A stretch of 64,000 nt of DNA from Petrolisthes cinctipes (taxonomy: Eukaryota; Arthropoda; Malacostraca; Decapoda; Porcellanidae), in NCBI GenBank assembly GCA_033782935.1, contig JAWQEG010003704.1, positions 15,001-79,000 on the forward strand. The letters run 5' to 3'. Positions 1 to 10,640 of the stretch are shown piece after piece; the first letter of the stretch is position 1, and each line of letters begins with the position of its first letter. The notes under the pieces are model-generated. The model was not told the origin of the DNA. It made no database searches and saw nothing but the letters and a program-made list of their open reading frames with translations. The position numbers and the translations under genes are program-made.

Positions 1-132
1 CTGATTCCTCCTTAACTCTCCCAGAAAACAGACACAAACACGCCCTCATTGGTACTAATAGGGGATCTGTTTCGTGGCATATAGTATGGAGGAATCACAC
101 ACCTTCCAATTCACCAACCAGATATTCTCTCC
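1..132. mobile_element. Palindromic TTAA-flanked MITE, left end outside window
   Basis: The segment reads inward as a foldback: a CTGATTCCTCC arm is followed by a centre with AATAGGGGATCTGTTTCGTGG, then an outward arm with GGAGGAATC and CTTCCAATTCACCAACC. It ends in TCTCC followed by TTAA at 133-136. It matches the complete copies at 180-337 and 29468-29623. The left end is cut by the window. A non-autonomous DNA transposon of TTAA-target (piggyBac-like) type is inferred from the TTAA flank; no transposase is present. Confidence 0.6.
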
Positions 133-179
133 TTAACTTATTCCATGTACAGTGAAAGTCAAAAGTCGTGTCCAGTTTA

Positions 180-337
180 GGGGAGATTAATTTACTCTAG
201 AATTGGAAGGTCTCTGCTGATTCCTCCAAACTATGCCACGAAACTGATCCCCTATTAGTACCATTGAGGGAATCAGTTTTCTGGTAGAGTTAGGAGGAAT
301 CAGTAGCCTTCCAATTTACCAACAAGAGAATCTCCCC
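180..337. mobile_element. Palindromic MITE, complete copy of the TTAA family
   Basis: The element is 158 bp, starts GGGGAG and ends CTCCCC. Nearly its whole length is an inverted repeat: AATTGGAAGG and GATTCCTCC on the left are mirrored by GGAGGAATC and CCTTCCAATT on the right. Flanks are TTTA and TTAG, which I read as decayed TTAA target duplications because the copy at 29468 has intact TTAA on both sides. The centre carries GATCCCCTATTAGTACC. Confidence 0.65.
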
Positions 338-340
338 TTA

Positions 341-1063
341 GTTAATCGGTGAAATATCTGGTAATAACAAACCAATAAATTTGACTTCGATTTGTAACTT
401 AAATTTGGTCTGGGTTTCAATGTGGTTCGTTTTATATCGCCTCTTACCGGACAGAACGACGACAACGTTTTTTTTTTTTTTGTCTTTTCTTAACTCGCAC
501 AGTTGCCTCCTCTCTCGCGTTTCCCACTGAGCGTTGCCAGCCAAGCAGTCTGTCTTCCCTTTTCATTCAAGTGTAACTCCCCAAAGTTTCAACCCCATGC
601 AGGAATCGTATCAGTGTCACTTTTTCATTTACCAACCACTGTTATTTTTATTTCTCACTCCTTACTTTTCCGTAAATTTCCTTCTGACTGTTATCCAATA
701 CTCTCCCCTGTATCATATTGGTCCTATATTTTAATGTCCCCCACTATCCTCCTCGTAAGACAAGACGTAGCCTACTGTACTATCATTCGTATTTGAACAT
801 GTACTACTGTATTTATAATTAATCACGAGCCACTATCCCTAGCTTACCATTTCATACTCGTATACATTAGTGTCCTGCATTCCCTCTTAGCACTCTAATT
901 AAACTCCTTCCAATCCTACATAATTATCCTCCATGCCCTACTATATGTACTATCCTACAATTAACTATTATCCTCCCTATCCACTATCCCCTCCTCCTTC
1001 CACACCCTATCTACCATTCCTCACCATCTCACACCGTGCTTCCAATAATAATGAACTGATTAC
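341..1063. other. Unassigned AT-rich spacer
   Basis: No convincing gene was seen. A poly(T) tract lies near 470. Short ORFs here have no recognisable domain and no splice-site support. Pyrimidine-rich sequence increases towards 1000. Confidence 0.5.
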
Positions 1064-1165
1064 CTGACGGATATTGAAGTGGGAGTTTTTCAATTACTGG
1101 GGCAGCAAAGGGGCGGGGCAGAGGGGCACAAGGCAGCAGATGGTAGCCAGAGGGAGGGGGCATCA
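1064..1165 (-). CDS. Possible small coding exon, proline-rich, unrecognised
   Basis: On the minus strand an open frame reads MPPPSGYHLL, then PRPFAAPVIEKLPLQYPS, and stops at a good donor (CAG|GTAATC). Starting after GGTAG, it opens with two bases, which would fit in phase with the single base left at the donor of the exon ending at 4532. The acceptor lacks a clear pyrimidine tract, so this is a weak candidate for a later exon of that gene. No family recognised. Confidence 0.2.
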
Positions 1166-1779
1166 CTACCATACTACTACTACTACCACCAGCAGTCAAG
1201 GGTATAGCAGTAGCAGGAGGAGAAGAAAGAAGTATAGTACATAGATAGGGAAGGAGATAAAAAGGAGATAGAAAAACAAAAAATATGTGCAATTAGGGTA
1301 CCGTATAGTGCATGGGTATAGGAAGAAAGAAAGAATAGGGAAAGGAGAAGAACTGATAGTGAGGTTATGCAGTCCTGTCTATGCAGTGATAAGAGGTTTT
1401 TAGTATTGAGGAAAGTGAGTAGCCCATTTAATTTATCAATGTTCTCTCATGTGAAATACTGTGAGTGCATGAGAGAGGCCCAAAATCATGTCCAATTTTC
1501 GTTCGAGATGCCAAGACACATTGCGTTGGAAGGAGCATTTAACTGGAAACCGAAAGGAGGAAGGATAGATAAAGATAACAAAAATAGAATCTCCTCCATG
1601 TTTGTAATGTTTGGTTTATGTGTTACTTTATTCTTCGTCACCCGTTTTAGTAAAGTTTTATTGTCTGAGTGTTAGTGATCGGGAGTGTCGGAAGGAATTT
1701 ATTTACCTGTACTCATTTAATTCCATCCCAAGGTTATCTTATCCCTTCCTCCTTAACCCTACCCATCTAACCCCATCAC

Positions 1780-2310
1780 GTAGCATCCCATCAATATATT
1801 GTCCCATCCCTTCCCATCCTTCACTATTACTCTCCCAATCCATTGTACCCCATCCCTTCCCAACCCATTCCGTCCCATCCCTTCTCATCCTACCCTAATC
1901 CTCTCCCACCTTACCCTGTCCCATTCCGTCCCATCCCTTCCCACCCTACCCTATTCCTCTCCCAACCCATCATTCCCTACTCCCATCCCTACCAATTATA
2001 CCTCATCCCAACTCATCCCATCCCATTCTATCCCATCCCAACTCATCCATTCCCATTCTACCCCATCCCAACTCATCCCATCCAATTCTACCTCATCCCA
2101 ACTCATCCCATCCAATTCTACCCCATCCCAACTCATCCCTTCCAATTCTACCTCATCCCAACTCATCCCATCCAATTCTACCCCATCCCAACTCATCCCT
2201 TCCAATTCTACCCCATCCCAACTCATCCCGTCCAATTCTACCCCATCCCAACTCATCCCTTTCCATCCCATCCCATCACATTTCATTCCCTTCCATCTCA
2301 CTCCTTCCCC
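1780..2310. repeat. Minisatellite, 30-bp unit, CCATCCCAACTCATCC type
   Basis: The core from about 1995 to 2260 repeats every 30 bases with alternating TTCTACCTC and TTCTACCCC variants; the edges decay into irregular CCCATCC repeats. Because 30 is a multiple of 3, both strands show long open frames, which I treat as artefacts. Confidence 0.9.
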
Positions 2311-2404
2311 ATTCCGTCCCGCCAGCCTTAATATTAGGCCTAATTACTCTACAAAATTTATAGTTATGAACTCATTACCGGGTTTACTGGCTATAATTAC
2401 TGCT

Positions 2405-2760
2405 TGATATTGGTGGTGAGTGAGGTGATGACGGTGGTGATAGTAGTATGATTTTTGTGGTGATGGGAGGAAGGGTGATGATAGTTGATAGTGGTGGTGA
2501 TTAGTAAGATTAAAGGTGGTGATTTAGAGAGAATGGAATAGTGGTGGTTGTGGTGGTGGTGAAGTTTGTGGGTGGTGTTAGCTTAGTGATGGTGGTGATA
2601 CTGTACTTACTAAGATGTTGTTTGTGGTGATGACGGAAGGTGTATAGTATAGTGTAATAGCCTAGTGTTTACATTAGTAGGCTAGACTATACGTGTGGTG
2701 GTGTAATGGTTGGAATGCATGGGACTATTGATACAGTGGTGGTGGTGGTAGTGTTTGTGA
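2405..2760. repeat. GGTGGTGAT-rich low-complexity tract
   Basis: Irregular GTGGTGATG and GGTGGTGG repeats without a fixed period, interrupted by unique AT-rich stretches. No gene seen. Confidence 0.7.
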
Positions 2761-2780
2761 GAAAAGGATAAATTTGGCTT

Positions 2781-2930
2781 ACGTATAGCTAACCTTTCTA
2801 TCCTTTCGTATAGCTAACCTTTCTATCCTTTCGTATAGCTAACCTATCTATCCTTTCGTATAGCTAACCTTTCTATCCTTTCGTATAGCTAACATTTCTA
2901 TCCTTTCGTATAGCTAACCTTTCTATCCTT
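2781..2930. repeat. Tandem repeat, 25-bp unit, six copies
   Basis: The unit TTTCGTATAGCTAACC plus TTTCTATCC is repeated six times with one or two substitutions per copy. The period is exactly 25 bases. Confidence 0.9.
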
Positions 2931-3197
2931 TCTGCGTCAAGGAATCTAATCAAAATACAACTTCATTAGATATATATTAGAAAGATGTAACATGGTGGCT
3001 TTCAAAGGTGGTTTTCACGTATACAATATAAAGATTTCAGTAAGTATGAACGATTTGGCATTTCGTTTGACCTATAAATTATGAATGCTACTACTGTCTT
3101 TCGATGGCAATTATCATCAATATTTATGTAGTAAAAGGTATATAATTAATTGTCTTTTGGTATAGTTTTATAGTTGACATATATACCCTTGTTTCAG

Positions 3198-3317
3198 GTT
3201 AGCCTAATTAAGCTTTGTCCAGTCGGGGGAAGGTGTTGAAGCATGGCAACACACACACACACACGCATAGCCTCCACACAGAAGAAACCTCATATGGAAT
3301 CCAGTCAACCATGAAAG
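3198..3317 (+). other. Candidate 5' UTR exon with start codon near its donor
   Basis: The segment is bounded by a good acceptor (polypyrimidine then TTTCAG) and a strong donor (AAAG|GTAAGAAGG). All frames are closed early, but an ATG in good context (CAACCATGAAAG) sits 7 bases before the donor, as expected of a first coding exon with a long leader. A short downstream candidate (3735-3782, before GTGAGT) would continue in frame. A short CA run lies inside. Without transcripts this stays weak. Confidence 0.22.
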
Positions 3318-4531
3318 GTAAGAAGGATGGATGTAGTTGTGTCCCGTTAAGTTAGCATAGACCACGTGGCATATACAGTCTAAAGGCTTCGTTTGTCCCA
3401 GTTTGATAATGTGGTAGAAAGTATGTACAAAATTGTGTATTATCGAGTAGCTGCCATGTTGTATTTATCTCTGTATAATATCGTATGCGGACCCGGTACT
3501 AATATATATAGAATGTACATCCAAACATAACTTTGTAATTTATTTTCTTTAAGCGAGAGCAGAGAGATCATTAATAGTGTAGGCTACAGTGTATATTGTG
3601 GAGTGAGTAGCCAGGAAATTGCCCAGGTCGGTGATTGTCAGTGTGTGTGTGTGTGTGTGTGATGAGGTGAAGGGAAGGAGATATACTGTAGGGCGGCACC
3701 AGCACCAAGATAAATAATGTTATGACGCCCCGCAGAGCACAATCTTGGCCACAGTCCGCGGGGAGGCAGGCTATCAGTGCGTGTGAGTCCTCTGTGTTTT
3801 CAGAAGTACCATAATATTTTTTTTAGTACTGTAATCTCAAGCTCTTTTATTTTATACTCTGAAGTGGGACATCTGAACAGGATTACACCGACTGTAAACA
3901 CTGTACCATATATTTTAATTACAGTTTTTGTTAGTAGGCCATGCGACACGAGGGGATTGATGCTTGAAACACAAAATTTGATAGATGGTCTCATAGTTTT
4001 GACAATAAATGGTCCTAGCGATGTTTTTATGACACTGGGTATAAAGTTAACTATGAGATTATTATGATGGTTTAATGGTTGTATATAACGTAATTGTATA
4101 TAACGTAATTGACAGTGGTAATATACCCGTGATAAGTTTCATACAAGTAAATAATGAACTGTATACTGATGGTAATGGCTGTGCAGACTACAATGTGTAA
4201 TGATGATAGTGGTTAAAAATGTGTGTGATGATAGTAATGAGTGTTGACAGTGAATGAACTATTGTGTGGGTGTGTAGTGAAGGTGACGAAGACATAAATG
4301 TGGGCTCGTGTTTACTGAAGTGTGATGAATGCTTTGTTGAGTGTTGTCAGTGTAATGTGTGTGTGGTAGTGACGATTATGAAGACCTAAGTGTTTGGTTA
4401 TGATTATGGGACTGTGATAAATATAGTGAGTGAGGATATTGGAGTGTGTGTTGGTTAATACTGAAATGTGCAATGTAGGGGGAACATAATTGGAAACATT
4501 TGACATTAAAACCACTGCATGTTACACTCAC
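3318..4531. other. Unassigned spacer with short GT and TGTG tracts
   Basis: Mostly AT-rich unique sequence. A GT run lies near 3640-3660, and GTATATAACGTAATT is duplicated near 4082-4111. The ORFs at 3777-4067 and 4312-4515 have no recognisable domain. Confidence 0.5.
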
Positions 4532-5156
4532 GGAAGGCAGGCAGTCCAGGGAAAGGCAGAGGGAGGTCGGGGAGCCCTGGGAAGAGGTCCGCCCCCACAA
4601 GCCCCGGGTACCACCAGGGGTCGGCGCCCCCGTTTTCACCCTCCTGGGGCCTAGGGAGGGTGCGGGTGTGTCCGGGGGGCGGCGGTGAGGCGTCAGGAGC
4701 TGGGGCTGGGGCTGGGGCGAGGGATGGCTTGGGCAACTGCTGAGGCGGGGCGGGGGTGGGGGCAGGGGCCTGGGCACGACTGAAGTGGAACCTTGGGAAT
4801 GCGGTGTGAGGCGGTGACGGGGTGGGTGAAGGTGTTGGAGGGGCGTCTTCTCCTCGTCCTGGTGTAATGGTCAGACCAGGGAAGAGTGTCACACCGGAGA
4901 CCCGCCGCCGCTTACCCCCCGCCCCGGTCTGACGGTGACTCAGGTCTAAAGGTGTGGCTGCCTCCCCTTCCCCGCCGCCGCCACCACCTCCACCTCCACC
5001 ACCGCCGCCGTCACCGCCTGCTTCGTCATTTGTTGTAACCATTTCCGTCTTGGTGGATGGCTCAGCTGGCGTCATCTTGAGTTCCGTGTGTGGGCTGGCA
5101 GGGGCTGAGTGAGGCTCTGTCTTGTGTGTAGTAGGGATGGTGGTGGTCGTGGCCAT
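4532..5156 (-). CDS. Probable first coding exon of a proline-rich, PLDLS-containing regulator
   Basis: A 208-codon open frame begins with an ATG in strong context (A at -3, G at +4) and runs without a stop to a consensus donor (CTTCC|GTGAGT). The N-terminus is Thr/Pro/Glu-rich (MATTTTIPTTHKTEP). A run of about 13 glycines follows near residues 50-62, then TPLDLSHR near 67-74, a basic GGKRRRV stretch, and a long Pro/Ala-rich tail. PxDLS is the known docking motif for the CtBP co-repressor, so a transcriptional regulator is a reasonable inference, but no DNA-binding domain is present and the gene is not identified. The segment is much more GC-rich than its surroundings. Later exons would lie at lower coordinates or outside the window. 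Low-complexity composition leaves room for a chance ORF. Confidence 0.5.
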
Positions 5157-6060
5157 ATTGGGGTAATGCTCGCCCAGTCAAGGTTCGAGTGCCAGCTGTG
5201 TGTCAGTGATGTTTTCCTTATCACTCCCACACAGTTCACACGACGTCACTTCGTTTGACTTTCCTACAACACGAGTTGACTTGAATTACACGCGAACTGG
5301 GTTGACTTGATCCTTCTTAATTGACTCACATGACCCGAATTGTTTTGCCCTTGTCTTGACTTACACGCCCCTCGAGTTCATTTAGTTGACTTGACGGATT
5401 TTGAGTCACAAGTGTCTCTAGTTGACTAACCTCCCAGCTCACTGGACTGGTAGGGAACGGCACCCGAAATGACCTTAGTTGATCTGATGTGACGCACACA
5501 AACACTGCCGACCTGACCTTTTACACTCCCTGCACGTAATTTGGTCAGAGTTAACACCCTAAATGCAACCTCCACGTCTCGTAATGAAGGCTACATGCAC
5601 TAGTAGGGGGATGGGGTCGTAGGTTTGGAGTGGATAGGGGTCTTTGTGTGATGGTGGATGGGGTCGTGTGTTCAGGGTGGATGGGTCGTGTGGTCAGGGT
5701 GGATGGGTCGTGTGGTCAGGGTGGATGGGTCGTGTGGTCAGGGCGGATGGGTCGTGTGTTGATGGTGGATGAGGTCGTGTGGTCAGGGTGGATGGGTCGT
5801 GTGTTCAGGGTGGATGGGTCGTGTGGTGATGGTGGATGAAGGTATCGTTCTAGGTGAGGTTGAATAGGTGTGTCAAAAGGGGTTAGATTGGCAAGGTCTG
5901 GCTAGAGGTGCAACAGCTAAGTGGGCAGGTAGGTGAGTAGCCAGGTGGACAGTGTGACCCTCACGTGACCGACCGCCAGCACGTGCTGAGGGAGGAGGGC
6001 CAACCAAGAGAGGGGCGGGGCCTCCAAACGCCGGTACGATGAGCTGCCACACACTCACAC
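5157..6060 (-). promoter_or_regulatory. Putative upstream region with two E-boxes and a GC box
   Basis: Directly upstream of the 5156 start codon. Perfect CACGTG E-boxes lie at 5962-5967 (within TCACGTGACC) and 5980-5985 (within GCACGTGC), and a GGGGCGGGGCC GC box at about 6012-6022. An ATTGG (reverse CCAAT) follows near 6286. Such motifs bind bHLH, Sp/KLF and NF-Y factors in animals; their use here is inferred. A minisatellite at 5647-5845 interrupts the region. Confidence 0.3.
5647..5845. repeat. Minisatellite, about 22-bp unit
   Basis: About nine copies of GGTGGATGGGTCGTGTGGTC with small variants (TTCAG, GATGAG). The open frame across it is a by-product of the repeat. Confidence 0.88.
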
Positions 6061-6499
6061 TACTCACTCACAACTCACATTCACTCACTCGCTCACCTTT
6101 ACTTACTTCTCAGTCACGCTCTTTCTACTCTGGAAACATTTGAATGTTCTCCGTCATAAAAAAGGTATAATGTTAAAGATGTTTTTAACGTTTACTTGTG
6201 TGTCCCATTTTTTCACTGACTTGGGAGTGACCAGTTAGGGAAGGGGCGGAGTCTCCTATAACGTCACATCCCAAGAAGCCTCCCATTGGCCCTCCTGTAA
6301 ATTGAGAGGAGTGAGACCCTTGCAGACGTTGTGGAAAGGGAGAGAGGGAGGGAGGAGAGGCAATAGAAAGGGAATGAAGATGAAGAGAACGGGAACGTTG
6401 AAGAGGAAATATTAGAGGACAGGGAAGGGAAGAAAAAAGGGAGCATAATGAAAAGAAAGGAAAGGCGAAGCAGGAGAGAAACAAAAGGTTAAAAAGCTA

Positions 6500-6503
<4 letters not shown>

Positions 6504-6556
<53 letters not shown>

Positions 6557-6877
6557 AAGGAGGTGAAAAAGAGTTGAGGTTAGGAGCCGTAGGAAAAGAA
6601 ACGAGTGGAGGGAGGTACAGAGTAAATAAAGAGTAAGGGAGAATAGTAATTAGATTGAAATAAGAAACTATGGACTGAGTGATAGAGGAATAGGGAAGAA
6701 AAGGTTTACAGGGAAATGTGAGGGAGAATATGGAGAGTGAAGAGATAATAGGAGGGAAGGAAAGGGGGAGCAGGGAAATTATAAATAAAGGGTAAGTAGG
6801 AAGAGGACGGTTAAAGGGTATGAAGAGTGAAAGAATTGGACGAAAGAAGTAAAGCAAAATGATAATGAAGAAGGCTG

Positions 6878-6927
<50 letters not shown>
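6504..6927. repeat. Two (GA)n arrays in a purine-rich tract
   Basis: Pure GA dinucleotide arrays lie at about 6504-6554 and 6881-6927. The sequence from about 6300 to 7130 is strongly purine-biased on this strand, giving long spurious minus-strand frames of Ser/Leu. Confidence 0.9.
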
Positions 6928-6928
<1 letters not shown>

Positions 6929-7302
6929 ATGTAACAGAGAGACTATAGGAAGTTAAATGAGATAGGGGAATAGGAAAAGAACGAGTAACTGAGGGAATTA
7001 ACAGAGACAGAGGGAAATGAAGGCTAGGAAGGATGGAGAAAGAGGGGCGAGCATAGGGATGTAAAAGTAAGAGTTTGGAAAATGGTAAAAGAAGATTATA
7101 CGTTTGATGAAAGAGGAGTGGGATAGTATGTACCAAAGATGTGTAGCAAAATGTATGAAATAATAATTATGTCCTAATATAATTATGTATGGGAGGGATA
7201 GTATAAAAAATTACAGATAGGAATAAAATGTGTAGCAGCTTATAAATGAGATGTATATGAGATGTATTATATAAGGTTGTATTTTGTATAGTGGAAGGTA
7301 GT

Positions 7303-7965
7303 CTATACATTCCCCCTCCCCTTCCTCTCCCCCTCCCCCTCTTCCTTCTTCTTCCCTTCTTCCTTCTTCTTCCCCTCTTCCTTCCTCTCCCCCTCTTCCC
7401 TCCTCTCCCCCTCTTCCTTCTTCTTCCCCTCTTCCTTCTTCTTCCCCTCTTCCTTCTTCTTCCCCTCTTCCTTCTTCTTCCCCTCTTCCTTCTTCTTCCC
7501 CTCTTCCTTCTTCTTCCCCTCTTCCTTCCTCTCCCCCTCTTCCCTCCTCTTCCCCTCTTCCCTCCTCTCCCCCTCTTCCCTCCTCTCCCCCCCCTCTTCC
7601 CTCCTCTCCCCCCCCTCTTCCCTCCTCTCCCCCCCCCTCTTCCCTCCTCTCCCCCTCTTCCCTCCTCTCCCCCTCTTCCCTCCTCTCCCCCTCTTCCCTC
7701 CTCTTCCCTCCTCTTCCCTCCTCTTCCCTCCTCTTCCCTCCTCTCCCCCTCTTCCTTCCTCTCCCCCTCTTCCTTCCTCTCCCCCTCTTCCTTCCTCTCC
7801 CCCTCTTCCTTCCTCTCCCCCTCTTCCTTCCTCTCCCCCTCTTCCTTCCTCTCCCCCTCTTCCTTCCTCTCCCCCTCTTCCTTCCCCTTCCCCTCTTCCT
7901 TCCCCTTCCCCTCCTCTCCCCTCTTCCTTCTCCTCTCCCTCGCCCTCCTCCCAGCCTCTACCCCT
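7303..7965. repeat. Pyrimidine tract of CCCTCTTCCTTC-type repeats, 0.66 kb
   Basis: Almost uninterrupted C and T, built of 12-18-base variants (CCCCTCTTCCTTCTTCTT, CCCTCTTCCCTCCTCTC). The 239-codon frame through it is low-complexity Leu/Pro/Ser and is rejected as a gene. Confidence 0.95.
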
Positions 7966-8112
7966 CCTTCTTATGTGCGTGAATGCCCAGGTAATGTCAA
8001 GTTAAAGTGAGAGCAATTGCCGTGACGTTATCATAGCCTCTCAAACACAGCATTGACGTGGACTTAACGCAGCAGTGAGGGTGAAAGGCGAGCCACGAGA
8101 ATCACGTCTCCC

Positions 8113-8475
8113 ATGAATTTGGTGAATATTTTTGGGTTGGTCTGGTCTTTATTTAATTTTTTGGTGAATATTTTCGGGTTGGTCTGGTCTTTAATGTTTG
8201 GTGAATATTTTCGGGTTAATTTGGTCTTTAATGTTTGGTGAATACTTTTGGGTTGGTCTGGTCTTTAATGTGTAGTGAATATTTTTGGGGTGGTCTGGTC
8301 TTTAATGTGTAGTAAATATTTTCGGGTTGGTCTGGTCTTTAATGTGTAGTGAATATTTTTGGGTTGGTCTGGTCTTTAATGTGTAGTGAATAATTTCGGG
8401 TTGGTCTGGTCTTTAATATATAGTGAATATTTTTGGGGTGGTCTGGTCTTTATTAAATGTTTGGTGAATATTTTC
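8113..8475. repeat. Tandem repeat, about 37-bp unit, nine copies
   Basis: Units contain GTGAATATTTTCGGGTTGG followed by TCTGGTCTTTAATG. Copies differ at a few positions and degrade beyond 8475. Confidence 0.9.
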
Positions 8476-8479
8476 TTGT

Positions 8480-9035
8480 GGTGGTGGATATTTTTAGTTG
8501 TTGTTGTTCAGGTCTTCAGTTTTGGTGAATATATTTTGTGGTGGTGAATAATTTCTTGTTTGTTTGTGCCCTCAGAATTTTGTGAATAATTTCCTCTGAT
8601 TCATGTCCTCGGATTGCAAGTATGATGAACTTATTCTTGCTCTGCATCCCCAGTGTTTGGTGTTGCAATATTCTTTCATAATATTCATACCCTCAGAGTG
8701 ACCTATAATGAGTTGTACACCTCTTATAGTGTTTATATTAGGCTGGACAGGAATATAACCCAATATATATATTATACAGAATACCCAGGAAAAATGGTGA
8801 AAGGGAAGCCAACACAGAGACCCCAGTGGTAATCATATTGTGTACTGATGGAGAAGATAAGGCTACTCGGTGTTGAACTATACTTTCAAAATACTTCATG
8901 CATTCTGAGTCAAGTGTGTGTAAAGGAGGAGTCAGCCGAACAAAACCCAGCCAAGAGGATTAGTAGAGGTGAATCTAAAGTCAACAAACTGCTCTGATAT
9001 ATTGGTTGCTCAGTTCTGGTGATGCTATACTGAAT
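8480..9035. other. Unassigned spacer
   Basis: Decayed copies of the preceding 37-bp unit up to about 8560, then unique sequence with no recognisable gene. Confidence 0.5.
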
Positions 9036-9039
9036 TTAG

Positions 9040-9345
9040 GGGGTAGCATAGGGTTGGCAATTTTGAAGCAACCCAGAAAAGTCGTATTTAGGGGGGTAGT
9101 AAAGGGTTGGCAATTTTGGAGTAACTGAGAGAAGCCGTATTTAGGTGGGTTGCATAGGGTTAGTCATTTTGAAGCAACTGAGAGAAGCTTTATTTAGGTG
9201 GGTAGCATAGGGTTGGCAATTTTGAAGCAACTGAGAGAAGCCGAATTTAGGTGGGTTGCATAGGGTTGATAATTTTGGAGCAACAGAGAGAAGCTGTATT
9301 TAGGGGGGTTGCATAGGGTTGGCAATTTTGGAGCAACTGATTTCT
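9040..9345. repeat. Tandem repeat, 53-54-bp unit, six copies, running into a MITE end
   Basis: Units contain GCATAGGGTTGGCAATTTTG, then GAGCAACTGAGAGAAGCC and GTATTTAGG. The final copy continues directly into the MITE-like foldback at 9337, and TTGGCAATTTTGGAGCAACTG resembles the MITE arm TTGGTAAATCTGGAACAACTG seen at 14331. The array therefore looks like an amplified transposon end. Confidence 0.85.
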
Positions 9346-9450
9346 CTCAAGTACTTCAAGCAACAGGCAGGCCACCATTATCATTGCTGGTAATGGTTCT
9401 GTTTCCTGCACGGCATACTTTGGAGGAATCATGGCACTCTAATGTATAGC
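9337..9450. mobile_element. Degenerate copy of the palindromic MITE family
   Basis: It shares CAAGCAAC, CACCATTAT, a GTTCTGTTTCCT centre and CTTTGGAGGAATCA with the copy at 14309-14457. Both differ from the 29468 type in the centre, suggesting a second subfamily. Confidence 0.5.
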
Positions 9451-9828
9451 CTACTACTATCTCATTAACTGTGATGGTCGTTTAGGTGGAAACAATATAT
9501 ATATACCGTCCCGGACAATACTTTCCTTAACTGTTATTGGAAGGAAGTTAAAGACAGGCAACATTTTAAAGTAAAATACTGAAACCGGTGCAGCAAAACT
9601 TTCCCAACTAAATTTTCTCCTGAAGGAATCGGAAACATGTGTAAATATTATTGTCTAACATTCATCATTGTGTCTAGAGAGTGGACAATTAGTTATGGTA
9701 CCGATAATATACAAAAATAGTCGAGACATTTTTTTCTGTAGATGATATGGCATTTTTTTTTAAGATAAATAAAGGCGAGCATCTCATCAGTGAGCATCTT
9801 CTTCTTTCTTCTTCTTCCCAGCTTTTCC

Positions 9829-10297
9829 CTATACGGGGTCGCCGTTGTGAATGAGCCTTCTCCATGTACTCCTGTTGTTGACCATCGCTTCGTTGATATT
9901 CTTCTCCCTGAGATCTACATTTATACAATCTTTCCACCTTGTTTTGGGTCTTCCTCTTCTTCTGTTTCCCTGTACTTCCATCTCCATGACTTCTCTTCCC
10001 ACGTGCTCTTCTCCAACTCTTCTCCTTAGGTGTCCGTACCATCTGAGTCTAGACTCTTGAATCTTCTTAGAAACTTCTACCACTTTCACTGTTCCTCTTA
10101 TATACTCATTTCTTATCTTATCTCTTCGTGTAACTCCTACCATCCATCTCAGCATCCTCATCTCCGCCACGTCCAACTTCTTTTCTTCTGTCTTCTTTAA
10201 CGGTGCAGCTTCCAAGCCGTACGTTAAGGATGGTCTGACTACGGCTTTGTGCACTTTGCCCTTCAATCTAACTGGGACTCTTCTATCACATAGCATA
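9829..10297 (-). pseudogene. 3' end of a non-LTR retrotransposon reverse transcriptase ORF
   Basis: About 156 codons match the C-terminal region typical of LINE ORFs. A KGKVHKAVVRPSLTYGLE stretch is followed by KLDVAEMRMLRWMVGVTR, RIRNEYIRGT-like sequence, SRLRWYGHL, RRRGRPKTRWKD and a terminal WRRLIHNGDPV before the stop. This tail is common in RTE- and related-clade elements; the clade is not certain. The catalytic part is missing, so it is a 5'-truncated copy. A purine-rich AAG tail follows the stop on the minus strand, and a poly(A) run lies on the plus strand at about 10330-10352. Confidence 0.85.
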
Positions 10298-10431
10298 ATA
10301 ATAATAATATTTTCTGTAGCCCATGAGTATAAAAAAAAAAAAAAAAAAAAAAAATGAGAAAGGAAAAGAAACAGTCCCAAAATATTCATTCACTTGTTAA
10401 CATTCATTAGTAATTATGTTGGTGCTCTTTG

Positions 10432-10640
10432 TTTCTGCTGCCGCTCGCTTATTGGCTCACAAGGCGGATAATGGCCTCACACAACAATAAACCCGAGCGC
10501 CAGTTTACCGAGGCGGCCCCTTGCAAGGCGCGCCAACCGTGGGTAAACAATGTTGCCTGGACCACGGACCAATCAGCCTCACCCTTACCAACACGCCCCG
10601 CCCACATCCCTGCACAGACTCCACCCATTGGTTTGTCTTC
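10432..10640. promoter_or_regulatory. CCAAT-box cluster island (promoter-like)
   Basis: A GC-richer island with three CCAAT boxes: ATTGG at 10451-10455, CCAAT at 10569-10573 and ATTGG at 10627-10631. It also has a CCCCGCCC GC box near 10596 and a forkhead-like GTAAACAA at 10543-10550. The motifs are those used by NF-Y, Sp and Fox factors in animals. No adjoining exon was established, so promoter function is an inference. Confidence 0.3.

Noticed and set aside
1367..1675. 102-codon plus-strand ORF
   Set aside because: Mixed composition but no domain, weak start context and no neighbouring exon; could be real but cannot be supported.
7291..8010. 239-codon plus-strand ORF
   Set aside because: Leu/Pro/Ser low complexity created by a CT-rich tandem tract; no domain, no splice sites.
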